64,000 bases of DNA from NCBI RefSeq assembly GCF_037975245.1, contig NC_092565.1, positions 7,494,999 through 7,558,998 of the forward strand, read 5' to 3'. Positions 1-14,500 of the stretch are shown piece by piece (position 1 is the first letter of the stretch; each line of letters opens with the position of its first letter). This stretch comes from Apostichopus japonicus. Lineage: Eukaryota > Echinodermata > Holothuroidea > Aspidochirotida > Stichopodidae. The notes beneath the pieces were generated by a model. It made no database searches. It was not told the DNA's origin and saw nothing but the letters and a program-made list of their open reading frames with translations. The position numbers were made by a program, and so were the translations under genes.

Positions 1-3000
1 CCAGATCGCATCTAAGGACCTTCAATTGTTCAAAAAATCTCAAAGGGGAGGGGGACACCCCCTCCCATTAGACCCCTCCCCATATCAATCGCAAAAGGTG
101 CTCCCTCTTTCAAACTCCTGGCTACGTCATTGGGATATACATTGTCTCTATGGTATACAATTAAAACACCAATGCTAATCTATGGAAACTTAAAAGTGCC
201 CTCAACATAAGCAAAAACTTTGCCCCATAAGGTACAAATGTATCGAAAAAAGTTCGGAACATAAGTGCAGTCGCGAAAGATGGGATGTCTGACTGACACT
301 GACCGTATCGTTGACGATTAGTGCGGGGGTGGGGGTACAAGGCAGCAGTCGGAATTTTCTGGCTCCAAAACCCATCCAGTTGGAATTTCAGCCACTACAC
401 CCCCCCCCCCCAATCATCAGGCCTTAGTTACGTCCCTGGGTGAGCCTGACATTTGTGGAAGGTGGGAAAAGGTTAACGGGAGTTATTATTAGACTTCAGT
501 TAAGCTTAGCTTAACTGAAGTCAAATAATAACTCCTGTTCGCTTTTCTGTTATTAACTTTTACTTACGTAGAACGTACAGTTAGGCTACACTTATTAAAT
601 TACAACTTAGGCTAGTTCCAACTGCAACGTGAGACGCAAATGTTTCGTTTCCTCTTCAAAATTCGTTCATTTGCAAAGAATTGTTGACAGTCTCTCATCT
701 TGACTGCATTCCACAACCTACTATTTAGCCGAAATGGAGAACCGCGGTATCGGAATATGGAGACGACTGGCAAGCAAATACTTGGTCAAGCCAGGGAATT
801 GTTACGGCTTATGTGATTTTTGTAAAATCATATTTGTATGAAGTGTAAATAAAGCTGAGAGTTAAGCGCGCGGTCGCGGTGAATTTGCCATTTTTGTTGT
901 TGAGAACATTGCAATGTAAACAAAAAGGTTTTCATAAAAGCGACATGGCCAAGTTCACCCCTGAGCCTCTGTTCAGGGTGAAGGCTCAGTCACAGTGGGT
1001 TTTATTATATTTTGAATCCGCTTAGCTACAGTGAAGTTGCAGTCGTGAGTCGTGGTGGTGATACATACTGTAGACCAAAGCTAGTTCGTTTGAAGACTGC
1101 GATTGGCATTTCCGGAGGCAAAATGAGGTTTCAAATCTGCAGAGTATGCATATGGGCCTAGTTTAAGTTAGGCCGAATTATTTTGCATTTAACAATTCAG
1201 GCAATTTGAAAATATCAAGGTATAGGTCCTGGCAGAAGTGACACATGGACAAGTAGCCTACTTTATGTAGTACATGTATAGAATAATTTATATAGCATTG
1301 CAAAATGGGCATAGCCTACTGTTAATATGCAAGTGCAAAGATGCATGTGCACAGGTTTTGCACAAAATCTCTGTGACAAAGTTTAGAGCCTTTGAAACTG
1401 CTACTCCAACTTTGAACACTAAATTGTACCCTGTATGGTAAGTCTTAACGTGAAGCTAGGTGCATACTAGCAAATAGAGTTTGAGTTTGATTTATTTTCA
1501 CATAATATAAATAAAATGGTGAATAATTAAATTTCAAGGAGGTGGAGGAGGACTGAAGAAGCAGAGCTTTTACCAGCAGGCCCCCTTTACAAAAACAAAA
1601 AACAAAAAATTACAAAGTATAGGCTTTAGGCTAAGTTCATACCAGTATTTTAAGTTGAATAACCATTTCAATTTGAAAGTAAAATGAATTTTGTATAGCA
1701 CTTGATGTAAACATGGCATCACAGGTCATTATTGCACCATGAAATCATTCAAATCATGAATGAAATGTCAGTCAAGTTAACTTAAATATTCTGCATCCTA
1801 CAACAACCTCATAGCTGCATGGCCTACTTCATTGTAGAAAGTCTTAAGTTATTATCTAAAGTTGTGATAGATATAGCTATCCATATCAACAAAAGTCTCA
1901 ACAGTCATTAATCCTTTCTTTTTTTTTCTTTTACTTCATACTTGCATACAGTTTAAATTCCTCTCTCTTCTCAAATATACATCTTGCATGTTTGTATTTT
2001 CACTATATACCTTTCATTCTATGATGATGTTACTTTTTTGTAAAGATTCACACATAGCTTCTTAGCAACAGCCGTGCACCCTAAATCATAGTATTTGATG
2101 TACAGTACTGTCAGTTTTTATTGGGGGGGGGGGGGGGAGTATACTCAAGTAGTATATTTACTATATTATTTGGTGCAGAAGAACTTAAATGCTATTTTTG
2201 GGGATGAAAGGTTTACAGCAAACGGTAATTTTATAGTGTTATTCAGTATGTCAGACGAGGTATTAGTTCATCACAAACAAGTCATTAGCGATCTGTAGTT
2301 GGCCACTGTACTGTGTTTCATTGCAAATTGTTTGCTGTCAATAAAGTATTGCTTACTGGGGGGACATTTATTTTGTTAATTAACCTTTATCCTCAGGGAT
2401 TTTGAAAGAAGGTAATAGAATGCTAGTACATTCTTTTCACTTAGAATCACTGCACAGCTTATTGTGCTATAGGTAGTTCATTACCAGTTCATACAAATTT
2501 AGGGACTTTGTGATCTAATAATTTATAATCAAACAATGACTTGAACGATAATTAACAATAAAATTATGGTACATAATAAATAGTAGTCATGTAGTCATGA
2601 ATATGATATGAAAGGATGTCTTTTTACTATATTTATAAACAAACAATTCCGAACAAATGAGTCGTTGCAAGAGTGTGCAGTCAGTTTGTTTGGAGGGGTG
2701 GGGGGAGGAGAGGGTGGGGAGAAAAATTCTTCTATCTGAGCCATTATGTGGCATGTTAGGACACAAAAGTGTAGAAGTGTCCTACTGTAACCTCCCATTA
2801 ATACTGAGAAGTTGTGATTGCCAAGGCTCCACACAGTTTGGCTCCACACTAAGATTTCCTCCCCATACGCCCCACAAACTTTAGCTAAAATTGTTTTCAA
2901 ATTTTGTGACCTTGAATTCCTTTTTTTTCTTGATATCCTGTTTTTGCAATCCATTTTACTTATTGACGGAGGTTATCTCAATTGACTTTTGCACGATTTG

Positions 3001-4002
3001 TTTGTTTGTTCAATGGGTTATAAACTCTATGGAGAGGTTACCCTGTTTGTTACAGAAGTTTACTAGCTTGTTTACCGTGATACGATAACTTCGACGAGTG
3101 ATGTCAATTCTATTTTGATCATTAAAAGGAGATCTTCGTTTCCTTTTCTTTTATTTTCAAAAGGCTAAAACTATCCATGCAATGATGATGTCCCCTGGTT
3201 GTTATTTGATTTCAACAGAGGTCAAAGCCTGAAAACAGGCTTGTAAATATGAGGCCCCCAGAACGGTGAAGCTTGGATTAAGTCAAATGATAATATGTTT
3301 ATCACCTTTGGTGAGCACAAGAACCCTTTCTGAAATTGGTGAAGGTCATTTGAGATGAACAGCGGTCAAGTATGAAAAACATCATTTTCAACACAACATC
3401 ATGATTGAAGTTTATACTTGGTAGGCAATTCTAACCTGGTGAATACAAGAACTCTATTGGAATTGGTGAAGGTCATATGAGATTAACAGTGTACACGCAT
3501 GAAAACTTTGTAAAACACAATAACTCACAAAGTAAATCTTAGTTGAAATACTTACTTGACATGTAGTGCTCACTTGGTGAGTACTAGAACCCTATTGAAA
3601 TTGTTGGAGGTCAAAGGTCATTTAAGGTTTAAATTGATCAGTTGGCTTTCTGATTTTAAGAAACCTATCAAGTTTAGCTTAAAGTTAAAGTTGATCCGAC
3701 TATGACACTTTCTAAGGTTGAATATTACTTAGTTGTTACTGATCTATATGATGTTTATATGAGTGCATTGCTTCATCAAATAAAAGATCATCCTCATTAA
3801 AGACCTTTTCAATATTTACAGTCAGATTAAAATCCATATATATTCAATCATATTTACATATATTGTAGTAAAATGATACTATCAAAGATAGCAAGTGCCG
3901 TTCATTCTTTTCCACCAAATTACGGTCAAATTTGAACATCAATAACTACGGCCTTCATATAACACACACCTAACCAAGCCCTTCTGATGTATCTTCTTTC
4001 AG
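1..4002. other. Gene-free 5' flank with partial repeats
   Basis: I see no coding exon here. Bases 1-140 resemble one end of the GC-rich hAT-like elements near 61 and 63 kb: they share a GCATCTAAGG phrase and a G-rich/C-rich block. They may end at the inverted-repeat-like CCTGGCTACGTCATTGG near 117-133. A poly-G run lies at about 2124-2137. Any 5' untranslated exons or promoter of the gene starting at 4028 should lie here, but none can be identified from sequence alone. Confidence 0.5.
3220..3650. repeat. Degenerate tandem repeat with AGGTCA half-sites
   Basis: About 110-bp degenerate units share phrases such as GGTGAATACAAGAAC and GAAGGTCATTTGAGAT. Related units occur at 11.7, 31.7-32.3 and 53.9-54.3 kb. 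A perfect direct repeat AGGTCA-A-AGGTCA lies at 3608-3620. Confidence 0.6.
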
Positions 4003-7000
4003 ATTCTATGAGACATAGAAAGCAAGAATGCCGACAGACAGATTGCAGAACTTGCAGGTACTGCTACCGTCTGACCAACGGGTACAGCCGCTAGTCGAAG
4101 AGAACAAGGTCCGGCATAAGATAACAGGTAGTACATATACCACATGATACTGGAAACTGATCATGTTATTATAATGACACTAGCACAGAGCTTGCAGAAT
4201 TCAGTCATGAAATAGGTTTAGAGCAAGATGAATTTAATCAAGTGTACAGTTATAGGTGTGTGCTGAGTGGCATGTTGTAAACTGTTCAAGAATCCCCTGG
4301 GACCTGTCATCACTTCATATTATCATTGATTTCTTGTTATTTATGAGCCATGACTAATTCTTGAGAAATAACCTTGTACATATCATAAAATGACTATCAA
4401 GTATTTTCATTCTTTCAAGCTGAAATGAATACTCCTGAAAAGCTTCTTTTCACATATTTGAATATAAGTTATTCCACAAATTGTGTGATGCTCTAAAGTT
4501 GGTAAGCCAAACTTGAAGGTTTACAGTCCTTTTTAAGGCCAAGTCCCCCCTCACACGACTTTACACACTTTAACCCCTGGTCATTGGTGACTTATCACGC
4601 GCCCACACACCAAAGTGTGCACAATTCAAAGCAATCCCTCCGCAAGGGCCACTACAGCGCACCACATATACGTGTCCCCCTGGGGACTTCCATAGGGTGA
4701 AGCCACAAACCAGTTCTCACAACTAAACTTACAAGTTTACTTTACCTCGCAAGTACTCATTTATACACCTGGGTGAAGAGAGGCCACAGAGATGAGGTGC
4801 CTTGCCCCAAGGACACATGGTAATGATCTGGCCAGGACCTGGGTGAAGAGAGGCCACAGAGATGAGGTGCCTTGCCTCAAGGACACATGATAATGATCTG
4901 GCCAGGACTTGCGTGAAGAGAGGCCACAAAGATGAGGTGCCTTGCCTCAAGGACACATGATAATGATCTGGCCAGGACCTGGGTGAAGAGAGGCCATGGA
5001 GATGAGGTGCCTTGCCCAAAGGACACATGGTAATGATCTGGCCAGGACTTGAACCTGAATCCTTAGATCGCCAGTCCATTTGCCTTAACCACTTGACCAC
5101 AATGCTTATAAGGGAGGTGTAGGGATATCTACTGCTTAATTCTTGGAGTACATCATAAACAATGTGAAGACTTGCAACTTCTGAAAAACTTTGCTTTAAA
5201 AACAAAAACCAAATGTTGATTGTCATTGGTATCTGCAATAAGAAATGTTTCCTTTAAAATGAATTTTGAATGTCAAAAATTGAACCCTCCCCCCACCAGT
5301 TTGTCTTTTCGTTTCCTGAGCGCGGGCCAATTTAATGTCCCTTACGCTTGTAAGAGGGTGTTTAATGGCATTTTATACAATCCTTCATAATTCAAAGAAG
5401 AGGGTAATGAAGATAGAGTAAGAACATTAGTAGTGTTATCAAACCGCTCGGTGTAAATTTGGATGTGAAATTATATCCTGCTAAGTTAATTGTTCTATCT
5501 TCGGGACACAGCTTATACACTTGTCCTTGATTAATACAACAACATATTATGTTGTCATATGAAACAGAAATTTCTTGGAATTGTCTGTTTGGAAGATCTA
5601 TATCGAGCATGAAGGGGGGAGTCCCATCATACAGAAAGATGATTCAGTTCCTGATATTAAAAATTGTAGGATAAATTGCCTTAGGACTGTCTGGTGATAA
5701 ACAATCCATTGTGATTAATTGTTTGGCTGAATTCTCATGATTGCCATGGTTACTGTAGTCACAGTAACTATTAAAATTCTGTAAGTTGTTGTCATAGTCA
5801 TATTTTTGCATATTCTGCTACTAGTCATGTTTGTATGAGTCATTAGTGGGTAGAAGGTGCAGTCACATACCCAAAGAAACTTGCATGACATTGCAAAGCA
5901 AAATATGAAACACCATGGCTAGAATTAGCCTAGGCTAGCTAACACAGTGTCATAATGTACTCAGTTACACATAGATATGTCTGTAACTTCATTGATTGCA
6001 TTAGAAACCTACATACTAATGATTTGTATCGAATTGGTTGTACCATAATCGTTTATCGTAAGTTAGTGTTTACAGCAACTTATCAAATTCCTAACTCAAA
6101 AGTGTAACCATGGAAACTGTATAAACTAGAAATGTTCAACAATGCCAGGGACCTTTGAAAAGTAGTTATACTGTACGTATGTTTGTGAATGTGTTTATAT
6201 AAAAAAGACCCTAAGGGTACAAATTATAGACAATGAAACAGAAAGAATTTAAGTAACTTGGTGGAAGGTATAACTGCTAATAAGCGTGGCAGAAAAAACA
6301 CTTAATTCTTCTTGTTGCACTTTATAGTCCCTTGTGAGAGTGAAAGGGCCCCCTTGACTAAAGATTAAATTGAATTGATTATTTAGCTAACTTTCTGAAA
6401 ATCCGCACATTTGATTTGTCCGTAAGAACGTGTAAATTAATACTTGATTCTGAATATTTGCTGATGCTATATACATGTGCTAATATTCACAATATGTGAT
6501 ATATACATGCAGACTTGAAGTGGATTTGCATGTTCAAGTACCCATCCTCAAGTATTTTTACTCGACAAGTTATGGAATTCTTCCTTTTATTGAGAGAAGT
6601 GCTAGATTACATACTTTACTATTACATCCCCTTGGAGCTTAGTATTTGTAACTCATACCATGGGACATTCAACAGGTCTGCAGTACCACTGTAGTCATAC
6701 TCCTCCTTGGAGCCTAGTACTTGTATACTCTTACTCATACCATGGGACATTCTATAGGTCTGCAGTACCACTGTAGTCATACTCCTCCGTGGAGCCTAGT
6801 ACTTGTATACTCTTACTCATACCATGGGACATTCTATAGGTCTGCAGTACCACTGTAGTCATACTCCTCCGTGGAGCCTAGTACTTGTATACTCTTACTC
6901 ATACCATGGGACATTCTATAGGTCAGCAGTACCACTGTAGTCATACTCCTCCGTGGAGCCTAGTACTTGTATACTCTTACTCATACCATGGGACATTCTA

Positions 7001-8455
7001 TAGGTCTGCAGTACTACGGTAGTCATACTCCTCCGTGGAGCCTAGTACTTGTATACTCTTACTCATACCATGGGACATTCTATAGGTCTGCAGTACTACT
7101 GTAGTCATACTCCTCCGTGGAGCCTAGTACTTGTATACTCTTACTCATACCATGGGACATTCTATAGGTCAGCAGTACCACTGTAGTCATACTCCTCTGT
7201 GGAGCCTAGTACTTGTATACTCTTACTCATACCATGGGACATTCTATAGGTCTGCAGTACCACTGATGCATACTCCGTGGAGCCTAGTACTTGTATACTC
7301 TTACTCATACCATGGGACATTCTCTGCAGTACTACTTTACTCATACGCTCATTGAAGCTAATTGTAATTGTTTTTTTGTCAATTTATTTGAGAACATAAA
7401 AGAAAATTAGCTGAAAATGAACATGCACTTCATTTTCTTGTTAGATATCATGTGATCTAATTAAAGGAAGATTTAAATCAGTGTGATCTAAATTATAAAC
7501 AAACCACTTTTGTACACCAGTATTCGAATAACATCATAAAATGATGAACGTTGATTCCAGATATAGATATTATAAGCCTTTAAAAGCCAACTGTTGAGGC
7601 CGGGGGGGAAATACCCATTTAGTTTTGCAATAATACCTGTCTTGCAAAACAGGGCCTTAATTTTAGACTGTCACCTGGCTATTTTTGAACTCTTAACATT
7701 GAAAGGCTAGCTGCTACACCTGGGTTAAACACCTACATTCAGTTCCTGATACAATGTCTTCAGTTCCTGATACAGTGTCTGGGACTTTTGGTATTGCTGC
7801 TTTGAAACATATATCACTATAGTGCACACTGTTTCCTGTTATATCTGCAATGCCTGGACTTGTGAGTGCAAGGAACTGATTTGCTAGTCATACATTTTGT
7901 AGACTTTATAACATCATTTGCTAACTAAGTATGAACCCTTCAGTTTGAACTTGGATGTTGGATGTCCTGCACGTTTTTGCTCTTTTTCCAGCCTTGTTTT
8001 AACTCAGCTAAAGTAAAACGTAAGTACATGTTTTGTTTTGAGGAACAATACCGATATATAGTATTACGATATTTATAGAGTAGACAGTATGTTGCACGCT
8101 CTATTTGGTTCCATATATATAAAGTCCATGTATAGAGTTTGTGTATCTGGTAGTATATGGATACACACTGTGCATATGGATAAGAAAACTAGTTGACCGA
8201 ATTATATTGAATGTGACATGCTATCCCAGAATTACCGGAACTTATAATTCTGGTAATTATTAACTATCATTAAAAATAGAAAAACGTAGAAAAAAGAGAG
8301 TTTTGAAAAGGTTGGTGATCAAAATTGTGTACTTGGCAGCAATTCCAAACCATGGGCATCATATCTATATAAATATTGATCAATTGGTATCTGGAACTTA
8401 ATTGATACTGTACAATATCACAATATCAAGCCATACATACATATTCTAAGCAGAA

Positions 8456-8533
<78 letters not shown>

Positions 8534-11500
8534 CATGTCAGGATTTGCTCAGTATATGATATATACACATAGAGGGGCAACAACAACCTAAGGAGGGTCA
8601 CAATACCTGTGTCCTGGAATTACTTGAAAAGCTTTTGTACACAGATGGGTGGAGGGGGACAGTGGTCTGCTTAGGAGGGGTACCATCCCCTGTGCACTGG
8701 TCTTGCTACGAGCTTGATTTGTGCTAAAAACTGTTTGGAAATTTAAGTGACACTCTTTACTTTAATGAGTCATCAATGTTGGCGCCCAAATTGTTATCAA
8801 CATTAAAAGTGCTTTCCTATGGTCGCATTGAATCTCCCAATTTAATTTTTTGGACATCTTGACTGAGACTAGTTAAATTAGACCATGAGGGTGGCATTAA
8901 AATGCTTGTTGAAGTTGGAGCATGAAATAACCATGAATTTGAACTTGTAACAGTCTAGCATATTTTAAATCAAAACTGATGGCCGACTTTAACCTGTACT
9001 ACATTGCAAGGTTGAGTATATTTACAGTGATCCATAGAAAAATAAAAAATTTCACCGGGCGTTACTTTTGTAGTTTTATACATGGTTTGGAGTATGGTTA
9101 CATGCCAGAGTGTGACAATTAATTGCAGCATAAAAATGACTGCTGTTTTCCAAATCTTTTGGAAAATGCTATTGGGTCTGTTTTGGTTCTATACAGTCAT
9201 CATGTTATATATACATATATAATGTATTGTCTTTGTGTGTGTCCATTTGTAGTTATGTGAATTTGACAGACCTTTGATGTAAATAACAATTGAGACAGAG
9301 GTGAATAATTGTTATCTTGTATATTTTGTCTTTTTTCTCTAGTTATCTCTTCAAGAGATGGTTCTCTGCGGGAAGGAAAGTTGCGGGGCGAATCTCCCAG
9401 AGGATGCAAACTTTTGCCTAAAATGTGGAGAACATGTTGAGGATCCAAGTGGTGAGGAATGTCTTTTCTATTCTTCCTTAATATATGGTGGTTAATGATA
9501 TTTTTGTAGTTACTAGTGGCATTGCCAACAAAATCATTTCAATTTAAATAATCGTTGAATTTCAATCTCAGTGTTTTGTAACATCACTGACGTTATACTT
9601 TCGATCGTGACTCAAGCTGTGGGTCCCTCAGATGATGTAACGTAATAATAATGATAATAATATTTGATTTTTATATAGCGCTTTATACCAGCGATAGGTC
9701 TCAAAGCGCTTTACAGACATTATATTACCCCTGGTCAATGATAACCTGTCCCAGAGACAATCCCTCCAGTCGGCAGCAGTTATATACTGCGCCCAATGAC
9801 AAATTACCTCACAGGTACCCATTTAACCCTGGGTGGAGAGAGGCAAGCATCTTGCCCAAGGACACAACGTAATGAACTAGGCAGGAATCAAACCAGCAAT
9901 CCATTGATCACGAGTCCGACGCCTTAGTCAATTGGCCACCACGCTCTCTTAATCTTGACCTGAAACACTTCATGTGCTATAACTTGAGGGGTTACATCAA
10001 CATTGACTTAAATGTGAATTATGCTGCAACATGTCTCCATCCCTCTCCATACTGACCCATTTCATCCCCTCCCCTTCCCCACTGACCCATTTCACCCTAC
10101 ACCCTCCACAATGACCCATTGAACCAACCATTCTCTCCACACTGACCAATCCCCTCCCCAACCCAATTTATCCCACCCCCTGTACACTGACCCATTTCAC
10201 CCCCATCGCATCCCCACTTACATATTCCTTACCATTGACCCATTGCATCCCCTCCCACCAGACAAATTTTTGAGGGGGTCTGTTACCATCTCCATCATTT
10301 TCCTTTTCCTAACCACTCTTGAAGTTAACGAGAAATACTTTTAATGTGGCAAAAAGACTACCCATCTATTTACAAGAACTGTATCTTTCTACATGCAATC
10401 TATTCCATTAGTTACTAGCATGAGCCACACTTAAGATGAGATGTTTACTTTTAATACCTATATCGCCCCCCCTCCCAACTTCCCCCTCCCAACTTCCCCC
10501 TCCCACCCCAATGATGAAGCTTGTTGTGATGGTGGTGGTTGTGATGATCAATAATGATCATGGTGGTGGCAATAATGGCACCGGTCTTTAATAGTGACGA
10601 TCAATGGACAGTGGATGGTGGTGATAATTATGGTGGTGGAGATGGACAGGAGGAGGTGTTGGTGATTGTGATACATAGCTGTAGAGCTGCAAATCATGAT
10701 TGCATTTATAATGTTTTTATGTTTTGACAACTAAAATTTTCCTTTAATCAAACAGATTCTGCAGTTGAAGAAAAGATCCCATTCGACAAATTTGAATGCG
10801 ACTTTCAACCGGTGAGCCAAAAATCTTATAAAATAGCAACAATGTATAACTTCAGAGGAAGAGTTCAAGTATGACAATTTTCTTCACATTTTACAAAAAC
10901 AAATTATGTTCAAGTTGGCAGAACTTTTGAAATTACAAAGTTCTTTCTCAGTATAGTTCTTCCTTGTAAATTTTCCCCAAATGAGATTTTGTAAATATAC
11001 GCAGTAATCTTTTAAAGTTTTGTGACCATTTTTCTTGTTTCCTCCCCTCTGTTAATATTTAGTGTTTCTCTCATTTGGTTTATTAGGAGTTTATAATCAT
11101 ACTGGTTCTTCAGTATACACATTGTTAGTTATTTTCAGGTTTTTTGTTGTCGTTTTTTCCCCATTTCTCTGGTGCATGGTTAGACTTGGAAGTAATACCT
11201 AAAGATTCTAGACAAGGTCATTGCGATACAGTTATCCCAGCCAAAATGTCACGTTAACTTGTCAATTTTTAATCTTGATGTTCTAGGTCCAATTGAAAAG
11301 TGGTTTAATGACTATTCGATGTGACACCAAGTCTAACACGAAGGAGTTGCTCATATCGGACCGGATGACAACCAGATTGGATCAGAGCCTAGACTTGTCC
11401 AAGTTTGAAATTATACCCAGTCCCGACAACCGTAGTGTACGACTAATTAGCACACCGGGACTGGACTTTCCGACTTTAAATTTTTCTTTCAAAAACAGGT

Positions 11501-14500
11501 AAGCAGTGAAATGAAAAAATAGAGATTCTTTGTTTGGCTAGCTGTTGGCCAGTTGTGACAGTAAATATTAGCTTAAATTTGTCTCAAACTTGCCCTTTTT
11601 TTTTTTTTTTTTGCTGTTCCTTTCTATGATTAAGATATATCTTTGTTATTCTAATATATTGTTTTATTGTCGAATCCATTATTACTCTATTGAGTGTCAC
11701 ACTGGTCAATTTTGATGTAAGAGGTCACATGAGGTCAAAACGGGAAATTCATATCAAAGTCTACTCCTCTGCCAGTTTTTGTGTTATTGTGATTTTAGTT
11801 GGCCATGCATGGGGATCATCACTTAATGGGCTACAAAAGTGATTTATTTGTAATATGGTCAAAGGTCATCTCAGGTCTTTTGAGTTATATCAAATACTGC
11901 CTCAGAAACATTTACAAAGATGTACTTGGTCATTGTGTGTTTTGGAGCATCACCAGCCATGGGTTTCTTGACTAGGTTTCCTTCTCAACGTGGGCCTAAC
12001 TAGTTTCTCAACTGAGACGCCTCTCAACCAGGTCCTACTGGGTTCCTGTGATTGTAACTGAACTGAGCTTTGCAACTAGGATTTCTGTCAACACAATGTC
12101 TGAGCTGTGTTTGGATGTTACTGTAAACCAGGCTCAACTGTGCCTCAACAACATGATGTTCAGTTTATACTAAATTTAACAGTAGTTAGCCATCTTGAGA
12201 TAATGTTTTTGCAAGCCAGCATGTCACCTACTTACACTCCCACTCACAACAATACATGTACATACCATTTTCACTACATGAGACACCAGTAAGAGACAAA
12301 CAGTGTACTTGCAATACAAAACTATTTTGTAATTCTTGGAGTACAACTAACCATTACATGCTTGACATCAGATGATATGTAGTTGAGCTACTGCGTCATC
12401 TAGTTGCATATTTGTAAAGGTACATAGATACAGCAGAAAGGGCGATAGATCACATAGACACAAGCCTATAGCCAAGTTTATACAGGTACTATACTTCCTT
12501 ATTTGACTGGTGCCAGACTTTACACCCCACCTATTCTTGTGAGAGGCTCTCAATATTCAAACCAGGGGTCCCGTGATTGATTGAAGATCTGTCTGACGAG
12601 ACAGTTAAATTTAATTGGTCATGCACTGCAACCTGAAAGGAATAAGCAGTACCTGGATGAGTAACATTGCAAGAAAAGAAAATATTGAAGCAGTAGACAA
12701 ACAAATTACCGTGACAATTGTCACAATTATTTATGAACCACACCAGGAAGAATGAACTATACTGTAGGCACTATAATGAACAGATCATATTAAACAGGAA
12801 AATAATTCATCTGTATAAACTTATCAAACAGGGTGTCAAACCATTGATTTGTTGAAAGAAAAGGTACTGATGGTCACCGTTTTTTAGTACGGTAGCTATC
12901 AAACACAGTTTAATTCATTCGAAAAAGTTTGACATCCTATTAAAAAATATAATAGATGAGGAAGTTTATTACAAACCACATATAGACCTGTGTACTGTAG
13001 TACGTCACAACGATAAAAAAAGAAAAGTTTTATTTAGAGACATTGGAATAATGGTGTTTGTATGCATGGGGGTGAGTAATAGATTTATCTAGTAAACATT
13101 CTCTTTGAGGGAATTTTCCAACAAGGAACTAACTTAGGTGTTGGAAAGTGGTAAACAACGTTTACCCAATAAATTGTTGCATCATACAGTTGTCTACACA
13201 TCTGTGTCTATATATCAACTCAGTTTTCTTAATGCGAGCAACAACGTACAACACTTTGCCAGATAACTCGGCATTCTGTGACTCTATGTGCATGGTTGTA
13301 TCTCATTTACGATGAAATATGTCAATGGGAAGTTTTCATTTTGAAGCAAAGTCAATTCTTATAGCTGCTCATCATGCTAATGGCAACAATACCGTATCAG
13401 GTTTTGCTCTTTACAGGAATAGTTATAATCAATGTTGTGCAGCACTCCTGACCACGAGACCAACCTCTTCGGTCGAACACGATCGCCCAAGTCCTAGCGT
13501 TACACCTCGTCGGCCCAACGAGTGCAGTTCTGTGGGCAAATCCTTTGGGATTGGCGTTCTACAAAAGCAAACATTGGTAATCATGTTTCTGATTTCCTGT
13601 CAAAAATTTGAGTAATTTATACATCTTGAGGGATGTGTGTAGGTTACCTTTCAAAATAGAAAACATCTAGCTATATCTAGCTAAATAATATATTGAAACA
13701 GACTGCAGTTAAGGTTGAGGTTCCAAACAAACAAATGGGAAAACACTTGAAGGGAATTGAGAGAAATGGAAGGAGAAAATGTAGGAAAAAGTAAAGAAAC
13801 ATGAAACAATTTTGATTAATTAGTTCTGACACTAATAAGTGTCTATAATTATTTATAGTTTAGACAAATGCAGTCATGTTTATAGTCTGAAAAGAGAGTA
13901 ACATTACACAAATATGATGTGGTTTAATAAACTTTATGATTTGTTCATCATAAATGGACGTTACCTTAGGCAGAATATGAATTTTGGTATCTTGTGAAAC
14001 CAAACTAAAATATTAAAACCGAATGCATAATTCATGCCATTTGAAAGGAAAAAATAGTCACTTTTATGGGTTAAAAAGTGTATAAGAGAAATTGATATCA
14101 TTTTCAATATTTGCAATATAGTTACATTTTAGCTTCAGTTTCATGATCTTTTCACTTTACTGTATAGAATCCACCTCATCTTCCGAATGTGGGATCATAA
14201 CCTTAAATGACGAGATGGAGGGCTTGATGCTCAGAGGAGCTGGTTGTAACGCCTAAAATAAAAGGAAGAGTTAGAAAACAAATTTTCATTCTCTTGAAAG
14301 ATTCTCTTTGGGTCTGTTTTTTATTTACATTTTTGTTCGCATATGAAGATTGTTCTTGGTGCAGCAGGCTAGAAATGCCGCATCCAAACACCTGATCCCT
14401 TTAATTCATGGAATTCATACATATGTCAAGAATTTTAATTTTTTTAAATTATCATTCTGGGCTCTACTGCAATGCGAGAAAGTATACGGCTGATCGGTTT

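Noticed and set aside
4729..5238. 169-residue minus-strand open frame
   Set aside because: It crosses a SINE and its 72-bp tandem expansion, and the peptide repeats with the DNA unit.
6633..7346. CRISPR-like direct repeats
   Set aside because: Units of 82 bp are contiguous with no unique spacers, and the DNA is eukaryotic.
9642..9953. Functional tRNA gene
   Set aside because: A- and B-box-like motifs sit in a SINE head. No full cloverleaf with a matched acceptor stem could be drawn.
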